The notes: generated by a model from the letters alone, not told the origin. Shown: positions 34,620-44,103, counted from the first letter of the stretch. The stretch: DNA of 64,000 bases from DASUAO01 sp035763745 (GCA_035763745.1 DASUAO010000054.1:1-64000); one strand, 5' to 3'. Numbers and translations: made by a program.

Positions 34620-35342
34620 TCAGAGCAAGCCGCGCGCGATCGCGACGCAGCCCGCGATCCCCGAGACGATCAGCACCATCGGTCGGAGCCAGCCGCCGTC
34701 CACGAACACGTGGAGGTGCTTGCTCGCCCAGAAGCCGGCGGCCATCGCCGGGAGCAGTGCCAGCGCGAACAGCGCCTGGTCTCCATGGATCGTTCCGGCG
34801 ATCGTGTAGCCGATGAGCGACATGCTCGCGCTCACCGCGAAGAACGATCCGAGCGTGGAGCGAGCCGACGGGCCGTCGCGGTGCTGGAAGAGGAGTGCGA
34901 CGGGCGGCCCCCCCACTGCGGCCGCGGTCCCGAAGATGTTGGACGCGAAGCCGGCCAACGCGCCCGTCACCGCGGTCACCGGGACCGGCGGCGAGACGAC
35001 GCTGAGCAGCACCCCCAGCAGGACCACGAAGCCGACGAGGGTGGCCAGCGCGCTCGTGCTCACTCGCGTGACGATGAAGAGCCCCACGATGGTGCCCGGC
35101 ACCGCACCCACGAGCATCTGGCCCACGGCCGTCCGGTCGATCGCGTGGTGCTCGCGGGCGACGGTCGTGATGGTGAGCGGGAAGGCCACGAGCACGAGCG
35201 TCGTCGGCAGGGCCTCGGGGACGACGATCGCCACGAGGGGTGCCGCGAGCAGGTTGAGCCCGAAGCCGATGGAGCCCTGTACGACCGAGCCCATGAGCAC
35301 GGCCCCGAGGGCCACCACCAGCTCGAGGGCTCCGACGTGCAC
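34620..35342 (-). CDS. TSUP/TauE-SafE family membrane permease
   Basis: A 240-residue protein with about seven or eight membrane segments and the two-repeat pattern of the sulfite exporter TauE/SafE family. Marks include GSVVQGSIGFGLNLLAAP in the first repeat and FASNIFGTAAAVGGPPVALL in the second. Family members carry sulfite, sulfonates or other organic anions, and the substrate here is unknown. I chose the GTG at 35342 because further upstream the frame would overlap the miaB promoter. It is convergent with recA and divergent from miaB. Confidence 0.85.
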   Translation of the reverse strand: MHVGALELVVALGAVLMGSVVQGSIGFGLNLLAAPLVAIVVPEALPTTLVLVAFPLTITTVAREHHAIDRTAVGQMLVGAVPGTIVGLFIVTRVSTSALATLVGFVVLLGVLLSVVSPPVPVTAVTGALAGFASNIFGTAAAVGGPPVALLFQHRDGPSARSTLGSFFAVSASMSLIGYTIAGTIHGDQALFALALLPAMAAGFWASKHLHVFVDGGWLRPMVLIVSGIAGCVAIARGLL

Positions 35343-35406
35343 GACGGCTGATCCTGCCAGGTCGGCCGCACGAGGGACGACCGGGGCCCCCGTACACTCG
35401 GTGGTC

Positions 35407-36804
35407 GTGACCCGCCGGTTCCACGTCCGCACCTACGGGTGCCAGATGAACGAGCACGACTCCGAGCACCTGGCGGGGATGATGAGCGCCGCCGGGCTCG
35501 AACCCACCGACGACGCCGAGGATGCCGACGTCATCCTCCTGAACACCTGCTGCATCCGGGAGAACGCCGACAACCGGTTCTACGGGCACCTGGGCAACCT
35601 CAAGGCGCTCAAGGAGGCCCGTCCGGGCCTCCAGATCGCCGTGGCGGGCTGCCTCGCCCAGAAGGACCGGGAACGGATCGTGCAGCGAGCCGGGCACGTC
35701 GACGTCGTCTTCGGGACCCACAACCTCCACCGGGCGGTCGATCTCCTCGACCAGCAGCGGGTCACGGGCGGGACGATCGTCGAGATCGCCGAGGAGCACG
35801 GCCCCGACGCCGCCGCCATCGCCGGCGCCCTCCCGGCTCGGCGCGACCTCGACCACTCGGCCTGGGTCACGATCCAGATCGGGTGCGACAACTCGTGCAC
35901 CTTCTGCATCGTCCCGCTCGTGCGCGGCGGCGAGGTCAGCCGTCGGATGGGCGACGTCGTCCGTGAGGTCGAGGACCTCGCAGCCGACGGCGTGAGCGAG
36001 GTCACGCTCCTCGGGCAGAACGTGAACTCCTACGGCCGCGACCTGGGCGCCGGCCAGTACCGACCCCGCTTCGCCGACCTGCTCCGGGCCATCGACGAGG
36101 TCGACGGGATCCAGCGCATCCGGTTCACGTCGCCGCACCCCAAGGACCTGCGCCCGGAGACGATCGCCGCCATGGCCGAGTGCGACGCGGTCTGCGAGCA
36201 CCTCCATCTGCCGCTCCAGTCGGGGAGCGACCGGACGCTGGCTCGGATGCACCGCGGCTACACCGCCGAGCGCTACCTCCAACGGCTCGACGCCGCGCGC
36301 GCGGGGATCCCCGACCTCGCGGTCACGACCGACCTCATCGTCGGGTTCCCGGGCGAGACCGACGACGACTTCGAGCGGACGCTCGAGGTGGTCGACACCG
36401 CCGGCTACGACGCGGCCTACACGTTCGTGTTCTCACCCCGACCGGGGACACCGGCCGCGGACATGACCGACGTCGTGGTGCCCGCCGAGGTCGTGCGGGA
36501 ACGCATGGGGCGTCTCACCGAGGTCGTCGAGGGCCACGCCCTCCGTCGCCACGAAGCCCGTGTCGGCAAGGTCGAGACCGCGCTCGTGGACGGGCCGTCG
36601 AAGACCGATCCGTCGCGGACCTCGGCCCGCACGGGGCAGGGCAAGCTGGTGCACTTCGACGCCGGCACCGCGACGATCCCGCCCGGGTCGTATGTCCGGC
36701 TGGAAGTGACGCGCGCGGCACCGCACTGGCTCGAAGGCACGTTGCGCGGCGTCGAGTCCACGCCGAAGCCGCGACCGGTGCGCATCCCGGTCGCGTCGGT
36801 GTGA
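35407..36804 (+). CDS. miaB: tRNA-2-methylthio-N6-dimethylallyladenosine synthase
   Basis: MiaB adds the 2-methylthio group to i6A37 of tRNA, after MiaA has added the isoprenyl group. The 465-residue protein has YGCQMNEHDSEHLAG near the start, NTCCIRENA and AGCLAQKD for the second cluster, the radical SAM motif CDNSCTFC, and a C-terminal TRAM domain. TACACT (35393-35398) lies 8 nt before this GTG and another GTG lies 6 nt earlier, so the exact start is uncertain by two codons. miaA overlaps the stop by 4 nt. Confidence 0.95.
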   Translation: MTRRFHVRTYGCQMNEHDSEHLAGMMSAAGLEPTDDAEDADVILLNTCCIRENADNRFYGHLGNLKALKEARPGLQIAVAGCLAQKDRERIVQRAGHVDVVFGTHNLHRAVDLLDQQRVTGGTIVEIAEEHGPDAAAIAGALPARRDLDHSAWVTIQIGCDNSCTFCIVPLVRGGEVSRRMGDVVREVEDLAADGVSEVTLLGQNVNSYGRDLGAGQYRPRFADLLRAIDEVDGIQRIRFTSPHPKDLRPETIAAMAECDAVCEHLHLPLQSGSDRTLARMHRGYTAERYLQRLDAARAGIPDLAVTTDLIVGFPGETDDDFERTLEVVDTAGYDAAYTFVFSPRPGTPAADMTDVVVPAEVVRERMGRLTEVVEGHALRRHEARVGKVETALVDGPSKTDPSRTSARTGQGKLVHFDAGTATIPPGSYVRLEVTRAAPHWLEGTLRGVESTPKPRPVRIPVASV

Positions 36805-37748
36805 CCACGACCCACCTCGCCCTCGTCGGGCCCACCGCATCCGGGAAGTCCGCGGTCGCGCTCGCCGTCGCGCGGGAGCTGGGCGACGTCGAGATCGTCT
36901 CGGTCGACTCGATGCAGGGCTATCGCGGCATGGACATCGGCACCGCCAAGCCGTCGGCCGGGGATCGGGCGAGCGTGCCCCACCACCTGCTCGACATCGC
37001 GGATCCCGCTGAGGACCTCAACGTGGCCCGGTACCAGGAGCTCGCCCGGACCGCCGTCGCCGACATCGCCGGACGGGGCAAGCGTGCGCTCCTCGTCGGC
37101 GGGACCGGCCTCTACTTCCAGGCGGTGGTCGACGACCTGCACTTCCCGGGTGAGGACCTGGAGCTCCGAGCCGCGCTGGAGCGACGCACCGCCGGGCCGG
37201 GCGGTGTCGCCGACGCGTACACCGACCTGGAACGGCTCGATCCGCTCGCGGCATCGCGCATCGACCCTCACAACGTGAGACGCATCGTCCGGGCCCTCGA
37301 GGTGATCGAGCTCACCGGCGAGCCGTTCTCGTCGTTCGGTCCCGGGGTGCAGACCTTCGGGCCGACGGCGTTCCCGGTGCACACGGTCGGGCTCTGGCTG
37401 CCCCGGGAGCTGCTGGCGACCCGCATCGCCGAGCGGGTCGCGGTCATGCGCGAGCGTGGCCTCTGGGCCGAGGTCGAGCGCCTGCGCCGTCTGCCCGCGT
37501 GGTCCCGCACCGCCCGCCAGGCCATCGGGTACAAGGAGATCCTCGACGTTCTCGATCGTGGCAACGGTGACGCCGCCCCCGACGCGACCGCGGTCGACGA
37601 GGCGTTCGAGACGATCTCCCGACGCACCCGGTCCTTCGCCCGGCGTCAGCGGATGTGGTTCCGGCGAGACCCGCGCATCACCTGGGTCGGGACGGCGGGG
37701 AATCCCTGCAGCCGTGTGGGCGCCGTGCTGGCATTGTGGAGGCGATGA
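36801..37748 (+). CDS. miaA: tRNA dimethylallyltransferase
   Basis: MiaA transfers dimethylallyl from DMAPP to A37 of tRNA, supplying the substrate of MiaB. The 315-residue protein has the P-loop GPTASGKSAVA, VSVDSMQGYRGMDIGTAKPS, VGGTGLYF and the C-terminal ARRQRMWFRRD tRNA-binding segment. It is coupled to miaB by a GTGA overlap and to dapF by ATGA. Confidence 0.96.
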   Translation: MTTTHLALVGPTASGKSAVALAVARELGDVEIVSVDSMQGYRGMDIGTAKPSAGDRASVPHHLLDIADPAEDLNVARYQELARTAVADIAGRGKRALLVGGTGLYFQAVVDDLHFPGEDLELRAALERRTAGPGGVADAYTDLERLDPLAASRIDPHNVRRIVRALEVIELTGEPFSSFGPGVQTFGPTAFPVHTVGLWLPRELLATRIAERVAVMRERGLWAEVERLRRLPAWSRTARQAIGYKEILDVLDRGNGDAAPDATAVDEAFETISRRTRSFARRQRMWFRRDPRITWVGTAGNPCSRVGAVLALWRR

Positions 37749-38584
37749 CCTTGCGCGTGAGCAAGCTGCACGGGACCGGGAACGACTTCCTGGTCGCCGT
37801 CGTGGCCGACGGCCCCACCGTGGCCGCCGATCACGCCCGCGCGCTCTGCGACCGCCATCGAGGGATCGGGGCCGACGGGATCATCTCCCTCGGCACCGGA
37901 TCCGACGGCGCCGACTGCACCATGGAGCTGCGCAACGCCGACGGCGGGATCGCAGAGATGAGCGGCAACGGGATCCGGTGCCTCGCGTGGGTCGCCGTGC
38001 GCGAGGGTCTGGCCCGCGACGGGCGACTCGTCGTCGACACCGGGGGCGGCCGCAGGTTCGTCGACCTCGACCTCGGCCCCGACGGGCTGCTGCGGGCCGC
38101 CACCGTCGACATGGGGCCCGTCACGTTCGAGCCGGCCGAGATCCCGCTCGACGCCCCGTCCGCGCTCGGCCTCACGGCCACCTTCCACGGCGTCGAGTAC
38201 TCCGGGGACGCGGTGGGGATCACCAACCCGCACCTCGTGCTCCTGGTCGACGACGTCGACGTGGCCCGGGTCACCCAGCACGGCCCCCGGCTCGAGCGCG
38301 ACGACCGGTTCCCGAACGGCACCAACGTCGAGTTCGTGGAGGCCGTGGGCCCGGACCGGATCCGCATGCGCGTCTGGGAGCGGGGTGTCGGCGAGACGCT
38401 CTCGTGCGGCACGGGTGCATGTGCCGCCGCCGCCGTGGCCCATCGCCGGGGCTTCGTCGGCGAGCGCGTGGTCGTCGCCGTCCCCGGCGGCGAGCTCGTG
38501 GTCGAGCTCGGCGACACAGTGACGCTCGGCGGCCCCGTCGTCCACGTGTTCGACGTCGACGCCTCGATCGAGATCACCGCGTGA
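37745..38584 (+). CDS. dapF: Diaminopimelate epimerase
   Basis: Converts LL- to meso-diaminopimelate for lysine and peptidoglycan. The 279-residue PLP-independent racemase has both catalytic cysteine regions. One is in RNADGGIAEMSGNGIRC, with C at the end of the GNGIRC motif, and one is in ETLSCGTGACA. The start shown keeps the conserved LHGTGNDFLV. It overlaps miaA and hflX by 4 nt each, linking tRNA modification, DAP synthesis and HflX in one operon. Confidence 0.96.
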   Translation: MTLRVSKLHGTGNDFLVAVVADGPTVAADHARALCDRHRGIGADGIISLGTGSDGADCTMELRNADGGIAEMSGNGIRCLAWVAVREGLARDGRLVVDTGGGRRFVDLDLGPDGLLRAATVDMGPVTFEPAEIPLDAPSALGLTATFHGVEYSGDAVGITNPHLVLLVDDVDVARVTQHGPRLERDDRFPNGTNVEFVEAVGPDRIRMRVWERGVGETLSCGTGACAAAAVAHRRGFVGERVVVAVPGGELVVELGDTVTLGGPVVHVFDVDASIEITA

Positions 38585-39900
38585 GCCGGTCTGCGGCGCG
38601 GGGCCGGCGTCGGCTCACCGCGACCGAGGTCGACCTCGCGGTCGTCCGCCAACGAGCCCTCCTCGTCGGGACCGGCTTCGGCACGAAGACGGTCGAGGAG
38701 GCGACGGCTTCCCTCGACGAGCTGGTGCTGCTGGTCGACACCGCCGGTGCCGACGCGGTCGACGTCGTCCTCCAGCGACGCGACCGCCCTGACCCGGCCA
38801 CGTACGTCGGCCGAGGGAAGGTCGAGGAGCTCCAGGCGACCGCCGAGGCGCTCGACGTCGACGTCGTCGTCTTCGACGACGAGCTCACGCCGGCGCAGCA
38901 ACGGAACCTCGAGGCGAGGTTCTCCTGCGATGTCGTCGACCGCGTCGCGCTGATCCTCGACATCTTCGCCCAGCACGCCTCGAGCCAAGAGGGCATGGTG
39001 CAGGTCGAGCTCGCGCAGCTGCGATACCGCATGCCGCGCCTGCGCGGTCGCGGCCTCCAGCTCAGCCAGCAGGGTGGCGGCATCGGGACGCGGGGCCCCG
39101 GCGAGACGCAGCTCGAGGTGGACCGGCGACGGATCCAGCGCCGGATCACGACGCTCGAAGGGGAGCTCGAGCGCCTGGCCCGCAACCGCGCGACCCAGCG
39201 CAAGGCGCGCCGACGCCGCAGCCTGCCGACGCTCGCGCTGGTCGGCTACACGAACGCGGGGAAGTCCACCTTGCTCAACCGGATCACCCAGGCCGACGTC
39301 CTCGTGGAGGACCGCCTGTTCTCGACGCTCGACCCCACGACGCGACGGCTGCGGCTCCCCGGTGGGGAGACCGTCCTGTGCTCCGACACGGTCGGCTTCG
39401 TGCGTCGGCTCCCACATCAGCTGGTCGAGGCCTTCCGCTCGACGCTGGAAGAGGTCGCCGAGGCCGAGCTGCTCGTGCACGTCGTCGACGCGACGGCTCC
39501 CGACGCGGAGGCACAGATCGACGCCGTCCGGTCGGTGCTCGGCGAGATCGGTGCCGGGGACCTCCCCGAGCTGATGGTCCTCAACAAGATCGACGTCGCC
39601 GACGTCGAGCGCCGCCACGAGCTCGTGCGCCGCGCCGGGGGCGACGCCGTGGAGGTGTCGGCGCGCACCGGGGCGGGGGTCGACGAGCTGATCGCCGCGA
39701 TCTCCTCCCGGCTCCGAGCCATGGGCGCCGTGGTCGAGCTGGTCGTCCCCTACGAGCGGGGCGACGTGCTCGCGGCGCTCCACCGCGACGGCGAGGTGAT
39801 CGTCGAGGTGCACGACGACGACGGCACGCGCGTCCGGGCGCGGCTCGGCTCGGCCGACGTCGAGCGGTTCCGGGAGTACGCGGTCGAGGGCACCGCGTGA
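38581..39900 (+). CDS. hflX: Ribosome-associated GTPase HflX
   Basis: HflX splits stalled or heat-damaged ribosomes. The 439-residue protein has the N-terminal HflX domain, with YVGRGKVEEL and the GGGIGTRGPGETQLE linker (about residues 160-180). The G domain carries GYTNAGKST, DTVGFVRRLP and NKID. A short C-terminal domain follows. The GTG overlaps the dapF stop and the next gene overlaps its stop. Neighbour dapF is common in actinobacteria. Confidence 0.95.
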   Translation: MSRSAARGRRRLTATEVDLAVVRQRALLVGTGFGTKTVEEATASLDELVLLVDTAGADAVDVVLQRRDRPDPATYVGRGKVEELQATAEALDVDVVVFDDELTPAQQRNLEARFSCDVVDRVALILDIFAQHASSQEGMVQVELAQLRYRMPRLRGRGLQLSQQGGGIGTRGPGETQLEVDRRRIQRRITTLEGELERLARNRATQRKARRRRSLPTLALVGYTNAGKSTLLNRITQADVLVEDRLFSTLDPTTRRLRLPGGETVLCSDTVGFVRRLPHQLVEAFRSTLEEVAEAELLVHVVDATAPDAEAQIDAVRSVLGEIGAGDLPELMVLNKIDVADVERRHELVRRAGGDAVEVSARTGAGVDELIAAISSRLRAMGAVVELVVPYERGDVLAALHRDGEVIVEVHDDDGTRVRARLGSADVERFREYAVEGTA

Positions 39901-41075
39901 GCCCGCCGTCGGGTGAGGTGCCTCGGACGGGGGGAGGGTTCGTCCCGCCCCCGTATCCGCAGGCTCGGTTGGGCGAGCTCCACCACGTGGCCGAGACGGT
40001 GCCCGGAGGCGCCATCGACACGTCGGTCGGCACGCCGGTCGATCCGATGCCGGAGGTCGTGGTGCGGGCGCTCGTCGACACGGCCGCTCTCGCGACCGGG
40101 TACCCGCAGTCGATCGGGTCACCCCACTTCCGGGAAGCGGCCGCGGCGTGGATCCACCGGCGGTTCGCGGTCGAGGTGGATCCCGCCGCGGTGCTCGCAT
40201 GCGTCGGGACCAAGGAGGTGGTTGCCGGGCTCCCGCGGCTCCTGTCGCTGCGGACGCCCGATCGCGACACGGTCCTGTACCCGGCGGTGTCGTATCCCAC
40301 CTACGCGATGGGCGCGACGCTCGCCGGGCTCCGCGCGGTCCCGATCCCGGTCGACGCCGACTGGCACCTCGATCTCGATGCCGTCGACGCGGCCGACGCC
40401 GATCGCGCGCTGATCGTGTGGCTGAACGACCCCGCGAACCCGACGGGCGCGGCGGCGTCGTCGGAGCGGATGGCGCGGACCGTCGAGTGGGCACGCGGCC
40501 GCGGCGCGATCGTCGCGAGCGACGAGTGCTACGCGGAGTTCACCTACGACGCCGGTGGGGCCCCGGCTCCGCCGGTCACCGCGCTCGGGCACGGCGACGA
40601 CGGCATCCTCGCCGTGCACTCGCTGTCGAAGCGCTCGAACATGGCCGGGTTGCGCGCCGGGTTCCTCGCCGGCGACCCCGACCTCATCGGCTACCTCGGT
40701 GAGGTCCGCCGCCACGCCGGGATGATGGTCCCCGCTCCGGTCCAGGCCGCGGCGGCCGCAGCCCTCGGCGACGACGCCCACGTCGACCTCCAGCGGGCCC
40801 GCTACGCCGACCGGCGAGCGCGGCTCGTCCCGGCGCTCGAGGCCCTGGGCCTGCACCACGACGGCGGCCCCTCCGCGTTCTACCTGTGGCTCCGGGACCA
40901 CGGCGACGACACGAACGACGGCTGGGGCGTCGCGGCGTTGCTCGCCCGGCGGGGCATCGTCGTGGCACCCGGCGACCTCTACGGGGCACCCGGTGTCCGC
41001 CACGCCCGGCTGGCCCTGTGCATCCCCGACGCCCGGCTCGGGTTGGCCCTCGAACGCCTCGACGCGCCACGCTGA
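39897..41075 (+). CDS. dapC: Succinyldiaminopimelate transaminase
   Basis: Fold type I PLP aminotransferase of the actinobacterial DapC type, which aminates N-succinyl-2-amino-6-ketopimelate. The 392-residue product begins with the GGFVPPPYPQARL leader typical of this group. It has NDPANPTGAAAS and DECYAEF, the PLP lysine in SLSKRSNMAGLRAGF, and a C-terminal arginine region. It is preceded by a GTGA overlap with hflX and followed by dapD, which catalyses the previous pathway step. That supports this assignment over other aminotransferases. Confidence 0.92.
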   Translation: MSPPSGEVPRTGGGFVPPPYPQARLGELHHVAETVPGGAIDTSVGTPVDPMPEVVVRALVDTAALATGYPQSIGSPHFREAAAAWIHRRFAVEVDPAAVLACVGTKEVVAGLPRLLSLRTPDRDTVLYPAVSYPTYAMGATLAGLRAVPIPVDADWHLDLDAVDAADADRALIVWLNDPANPTGAAASSERMARTVEWARGRGAIVASDECYAEFTYDAGGAPAPPVTALGHGDDGILAVHSLSKRSNMAGLRAGFLAGDPDLIGYLGEVRRHAGMMVPAPVQAAAAAALGDDAHVDLQRARYADRRARLVPALEALGLHHDGGPSAFYLWLRDHGDDTNDGWGVAALLARRGIVVAPGDLYGAPGVRHARLALCIPDARLGLALERLDAPR

Positions 41076-41123
41076 GGCCCCCTGGCCGCCCCGTCATCGC
41101 CGCACCGCACCAGAGGAGCCCCC

Positions 41124-41963
<840 letters not shown>

Positions 41964-41971
41964 GCCCGGTT

Positions 41972-42361
41972 CCGGGCCCGACGGTCGTGCCGCCGCATCG
42001 CGACGGGGGCCAGGCCCAGCACGTGGGGATGCCGGTCGAGGAGACGTCGGGGCCGGACCCGCTGCGGGCGACCCTCGACCGGACGCTCGACCGCCTCGAC
42101 GAGCCGCTCACCGTGGAGATGCTCGCGGCCCGGGCCCACATGAGCCCCCGGACGTGCGCGCGGCGGTTCCGCGCGACGACCGGGGTCACCCCCCACCAGT
42201 GGCTGCTGCACGCCCAGCGGCTGCTCGAGACGACGGACCAGGCCGTGGAGCGGGTCGCGCATGCCTCGGGGTTCGGTTCTGCCGGCGCGATGCGACTGCA
42301 CTTCCAGCGGACGCTCGGGACGTCGCCCCGGGCCTACCGGCGGACGTTCCGGGTGACGAAC
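41972..42361 (+). pseudogene. Remnant of a GlxA/FtrA-type AraC regulator
   Basis: The frame enters at VVPPHRDGGQAQ, a segment that in full-length regulators lies at the junction after a DJ-1/PfpI-like domain of about 190 residues, which is absent here. The AraC HTH follows (LTVEMLAARAHMSPRTCARR, then GVTPHQWLLHAQRLLETTD and SPRAYRRTFR). About five residues appear to be missing after HQWLL compared with what I recall of the family. The frame has no stop before running into the 3' end of the antisense lexA gene. These facts suggest decay rather than a working stand-alone regulator, but a short HTH protein cannot be excluded. Confidence 0.6.
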
Positions 42362-42396
42362 GGCTGGCACGAACGGCCGGGACGAGCGGGGTGGGG

Positions 42397-43026
42397 TCAG
42401 AGGCGGCGCAGCAGCGTGACGACCTTGCCGAAGATCGCCACGTCGGCAGGGTCGAGCACCATCTCCTCGAGGGCAGGGTTCTCGGGCCGCAGCACGACCT
42501 TGCCCCGGCGGCGGAGGTAGGTCTTCACGGTCCCCTCGTTGCCGTGGATCCCGGCGACGACCGTGTCGCCCGGCTCGGCCGTGGTCTGGTGGCGCACGAC
42601 CACGTAGTCGCCGTCGAGGATGCCCGCGTCGATCATCGAGTCGCCCTTGACCTTGACCATGTACAGCTCGCCGGCGCCGGTGAAGTCCTCCGGCATCGGT
42701 ACGCTCTCGTCGATCTCCTGTTCGGCGATCACACCGGCGTCGCCGGCCGCGATCTGGCCCACGAGCGGGACGTGGCGGACCGGTCGCCGCTCGACGGCCG
42801 AGCCCGACGCGGAGTCGTAGACGAGCTCCATGGCGCGGGGCTTCGTGGGGTCCCGCTTCAGGAAGCCCTTGTCCTGGAGGGCCGCGAGGTGGGCGTGGAC
42901 CGTGGAGCTCGACGAGAGCCCGACGGCCTCGCCGATCTCCCGCACGCTCGGGGGATAGCCGCGGTCGCGGACCTCGGCGTCGATGAACTCGAGGACCTGG
43001 CGTTGACGTTCCGTGAGATCGGTCAT
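42397..43026 (-). CDS. lexA: LexA repressor
   Basis: SOS master repressor, 209 residues. The N-terminal winged helix (1-70) has PPSVREIGEAVGLSSSSTVH. The self-cleavage site is Ala94-Gly95 in QIAAGDAG, with catalytic Ser130 (GDSM) and Lys168 (TVK). The start is decided by TACCGT 7 nt upstream of this ATG. Its promoter has two SOS boxes, so it is autoregulated. It is transcribed away from the LysM/nrdR/nrdJ group, as in mycobacteria (from memory: Rv2720 against Rv2719c). Confidence 0.96.
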   Translation of the reverse strand: MTDLTERQRQVLEFIDAEVRDRGYPPSVREIGEAVGLSSSSTVHAHLAALQDKGFLKRDPTKPRAMELVYDSASGSAVERRPVRHVPLVGQIAAGDAGVIAEQEIDESVPMPEDFTGAGELYMVKVKGDSMIDAGILDGDYVVVRHQTTAEPGDTVVAGIHGNEGTVKTYLRRRGKVVLRPENPALEEMVLDPADVAIFGKVVTLLRRL

Positions 43027-43033
43027 GCCGGTG

Positions 43034-43073
43034 ACGGTAGCACGAATACGTGTTCGGGGCAAACACCTGTTCG
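43034..43073 (-). promoter_or_regulatory. lexA promoter with two SOS boxes
   Basis: On the minus strand: -35 TTGCCC (complement of 43057-43062), 17-bp spacer and -10 TACCGT (complement of 43034-43039). A box reading CGAATACGTGTTCG on plus (43043-43056) fills the spacer with one mismatch to consensus. A weaker box (43060-43073, two or three mismatches) covers the -35. Confidence 0.85.
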
Positions 43074-43093
43074 ACCCCACGGGGATGCGCGGG

Positions 43094-43363
43094 CTACGTG
43101 GCGTCCCTGATCTCCCGGAGGAAGTCCTCCAGGGGGAGCGCGCCCTCGAAGCGCTTCCGGTTCCGCCCGACGCCCCGGGCGGGACCGTCGGGGGCCGGGA
43201 GCGCCGGCGCCTCGGCCCGCTCCACGGCCTCCGGCGCTTCGCCGAGCATGCGGGCCGGCTCGGTCTCCGACGGTCGGGGGCGTGGGTCCATGGCGGGCCT
43301 CTCGAGGTCGGGGTTCGGCGTCCCTGGGACGTCGTGGGCGGGCTGGGGTGTCGGCGTCCTCAT
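43094..43363 (-). CDS. Unrecognised small gene upstream of lexA in the SOS region
   Basis: An 89-residue product. Third codon positions are about 95% G/C from the stop up to the ATG at 43363 and fall to background just beyond it, so the gene and its start are supported by composition. The first half is Pro/Glu-rich and probably disordered (PAHDVPGTPNPDLERPAMDP). The end GRNRKRFEGALPLEDFLREI looks folded and helical. It lies 67 nt before lexA in the same direction. Its upstream side faces three SOS boxes 38-94 nt away, shared with the divergent LysM gene. An ATG at 43291 with AGAGG before it is an alternative start. No family recognised. Confidence 0.65.
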   Translation of the reverse strand: MRTPTPQPAHDVPGTPNPDLERPAMDPRPRPSETEPARMLGEAPEAVERAEAPALPAPDGPARGVGRNRKRFEGALPLEDFLREIRDAT

Positions 43364-43400
43364 CGGCACCCGTCCGGGAATTCCTGAGCTTCCTGCGCCT

Positions 43401-43457
43401 CGAACATCTGTTCTTGACGCCGAACAGATGTTCTGCTTGGATGGGAACACGCGTTCG
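43401..43457. promoter_or_regulatory. Three tandem SOS boxes and the LysM gene promoter
   Basis: Boxes CGAACATCTGTTCT (43401-43414), CGAACAGATGTTCT (43421-43434) and GGAACACGCGTTCG (43444-43457). All contain GAAC-N4-GTTC and are spaced 20 and 23 bp. TTGACG (43414-43419) and TTGGAT (43437-43442), 17 bp apart, form a plausible plus-strand promoter with the middle box in its spacer. The same sites may control the divergent small gene. Confidence 0.88.
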
Positions 43458-43470
43458 GGACCTCCCCCTC

Positions 43471-43512
43471 CAGCAAGGCCCGCACCCAGCAAGGCCCGCA
43501 CCCAGCAAGGCC
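43471..43512 (+). repeat. 16-nt tandem repeat in the LysM gene leader
   Basis: CAGCAAGGCCCGCACC at 43471-43486 and 43487-43502, and a partial third copy to 43512. It lies in the predicted 5' untranslated leader. Apart from this repeat I see nothing recognisable between 43458 and the LysM start at 43660. Confidence 0.85.
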
Positions 43513-43659
43513 GGACCGACCCGACGCCGTTGTCATCGCTCGACTGTCACACCCGGGTGGTCCCATCTCCGGGTGGACGCACGACGCCAGATCCCACCAG
43601 TCCCAGACCGCCCTGCTCGGGTCCCGGCGACCCGAGCCCAGACCCAGGAATCGCACCAG

Positions 43660-44103
43660 ATGGCTGCCGTCACGACCGTCCCCGGCTTCGGAGTGGCAAC
43701 GGGTCCCGCAACCCGTCGCTGCACGCCGCGCGCTGCCACGCGCGGTCGCCGGTGTTCGCCCACCACGTACCGGCGCCGCCGCATGGCGGCGCTGCTCGTG
43801 TCGGTGGGCCTCGTGGTCGTGGCCGCACAGGCGGGTGCTGCGCTCGGGGGCTCCTCCCTCGCTGCTTCCGAGCGCCGCCCGACCTCGCAGCCCGGCACCG
43901 CGCCGGGCGCCCCGGAGGCCGACACGGCCGGCCTCCGGGAGGTCCCCGGCCGGGAGGTCGTCGTCCGTCCCGGCGACACGCTGTGGGCCATCGCGGTCCG
44001 CCTGGCGCCCGACGAGGACCCGCGTCCACTCGTCGACGAGCTCATGGCGGCCCGCGACGGTGCACCGCTCGAGCCCGGCGAGGTCATCGTCGTCCCGGCC
44101 TGA
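43660..44103 (+). CDS. SOS-controlled LysM cell-division suppressor (YneA/ChiZ-like)
   Basis: A 147-residue protein with a basic cytoplasmic N-terminus (residues 1-41, ending RRRR), one membrane segment (MAALLVSVGLVVVAAQAGAA), a Pro/Ala linker, and a C-terminal LysM domain from about residue 96 (VVVRPGDTLWAIAVRLAP, ending EVIVVPA). This layout, and a position divergent from lexA and before nrdR, match B. subtilis YneA and mycobacterial Rv2719c/ChiZ, which delay division after DNA damage. Assignment is by architecture, context and SOS boxes, since these proteins share little sequence. CAGGAA lies about 9 nt before the ATG. Confidence 0.8.
   Translation: MAAVTTVPGFGVATGPATRRCTPRAATRGRRCSPTTYRRRRMAALLVSVGLVVVAAQAGAALGGSSLAASERRPTSQPGTAPGAPEADTAGLREVPGREVVVRPGDTLWAIAVRLAPDEDPRPLVDELMAARDGAPLEPGEVIVVPA

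Noticed and set aside
43471..43512. CRISPR-like repeats
   Set aside because: Units are only 16 nt and directly abutting, without spacers. No cas genes occur in the window.
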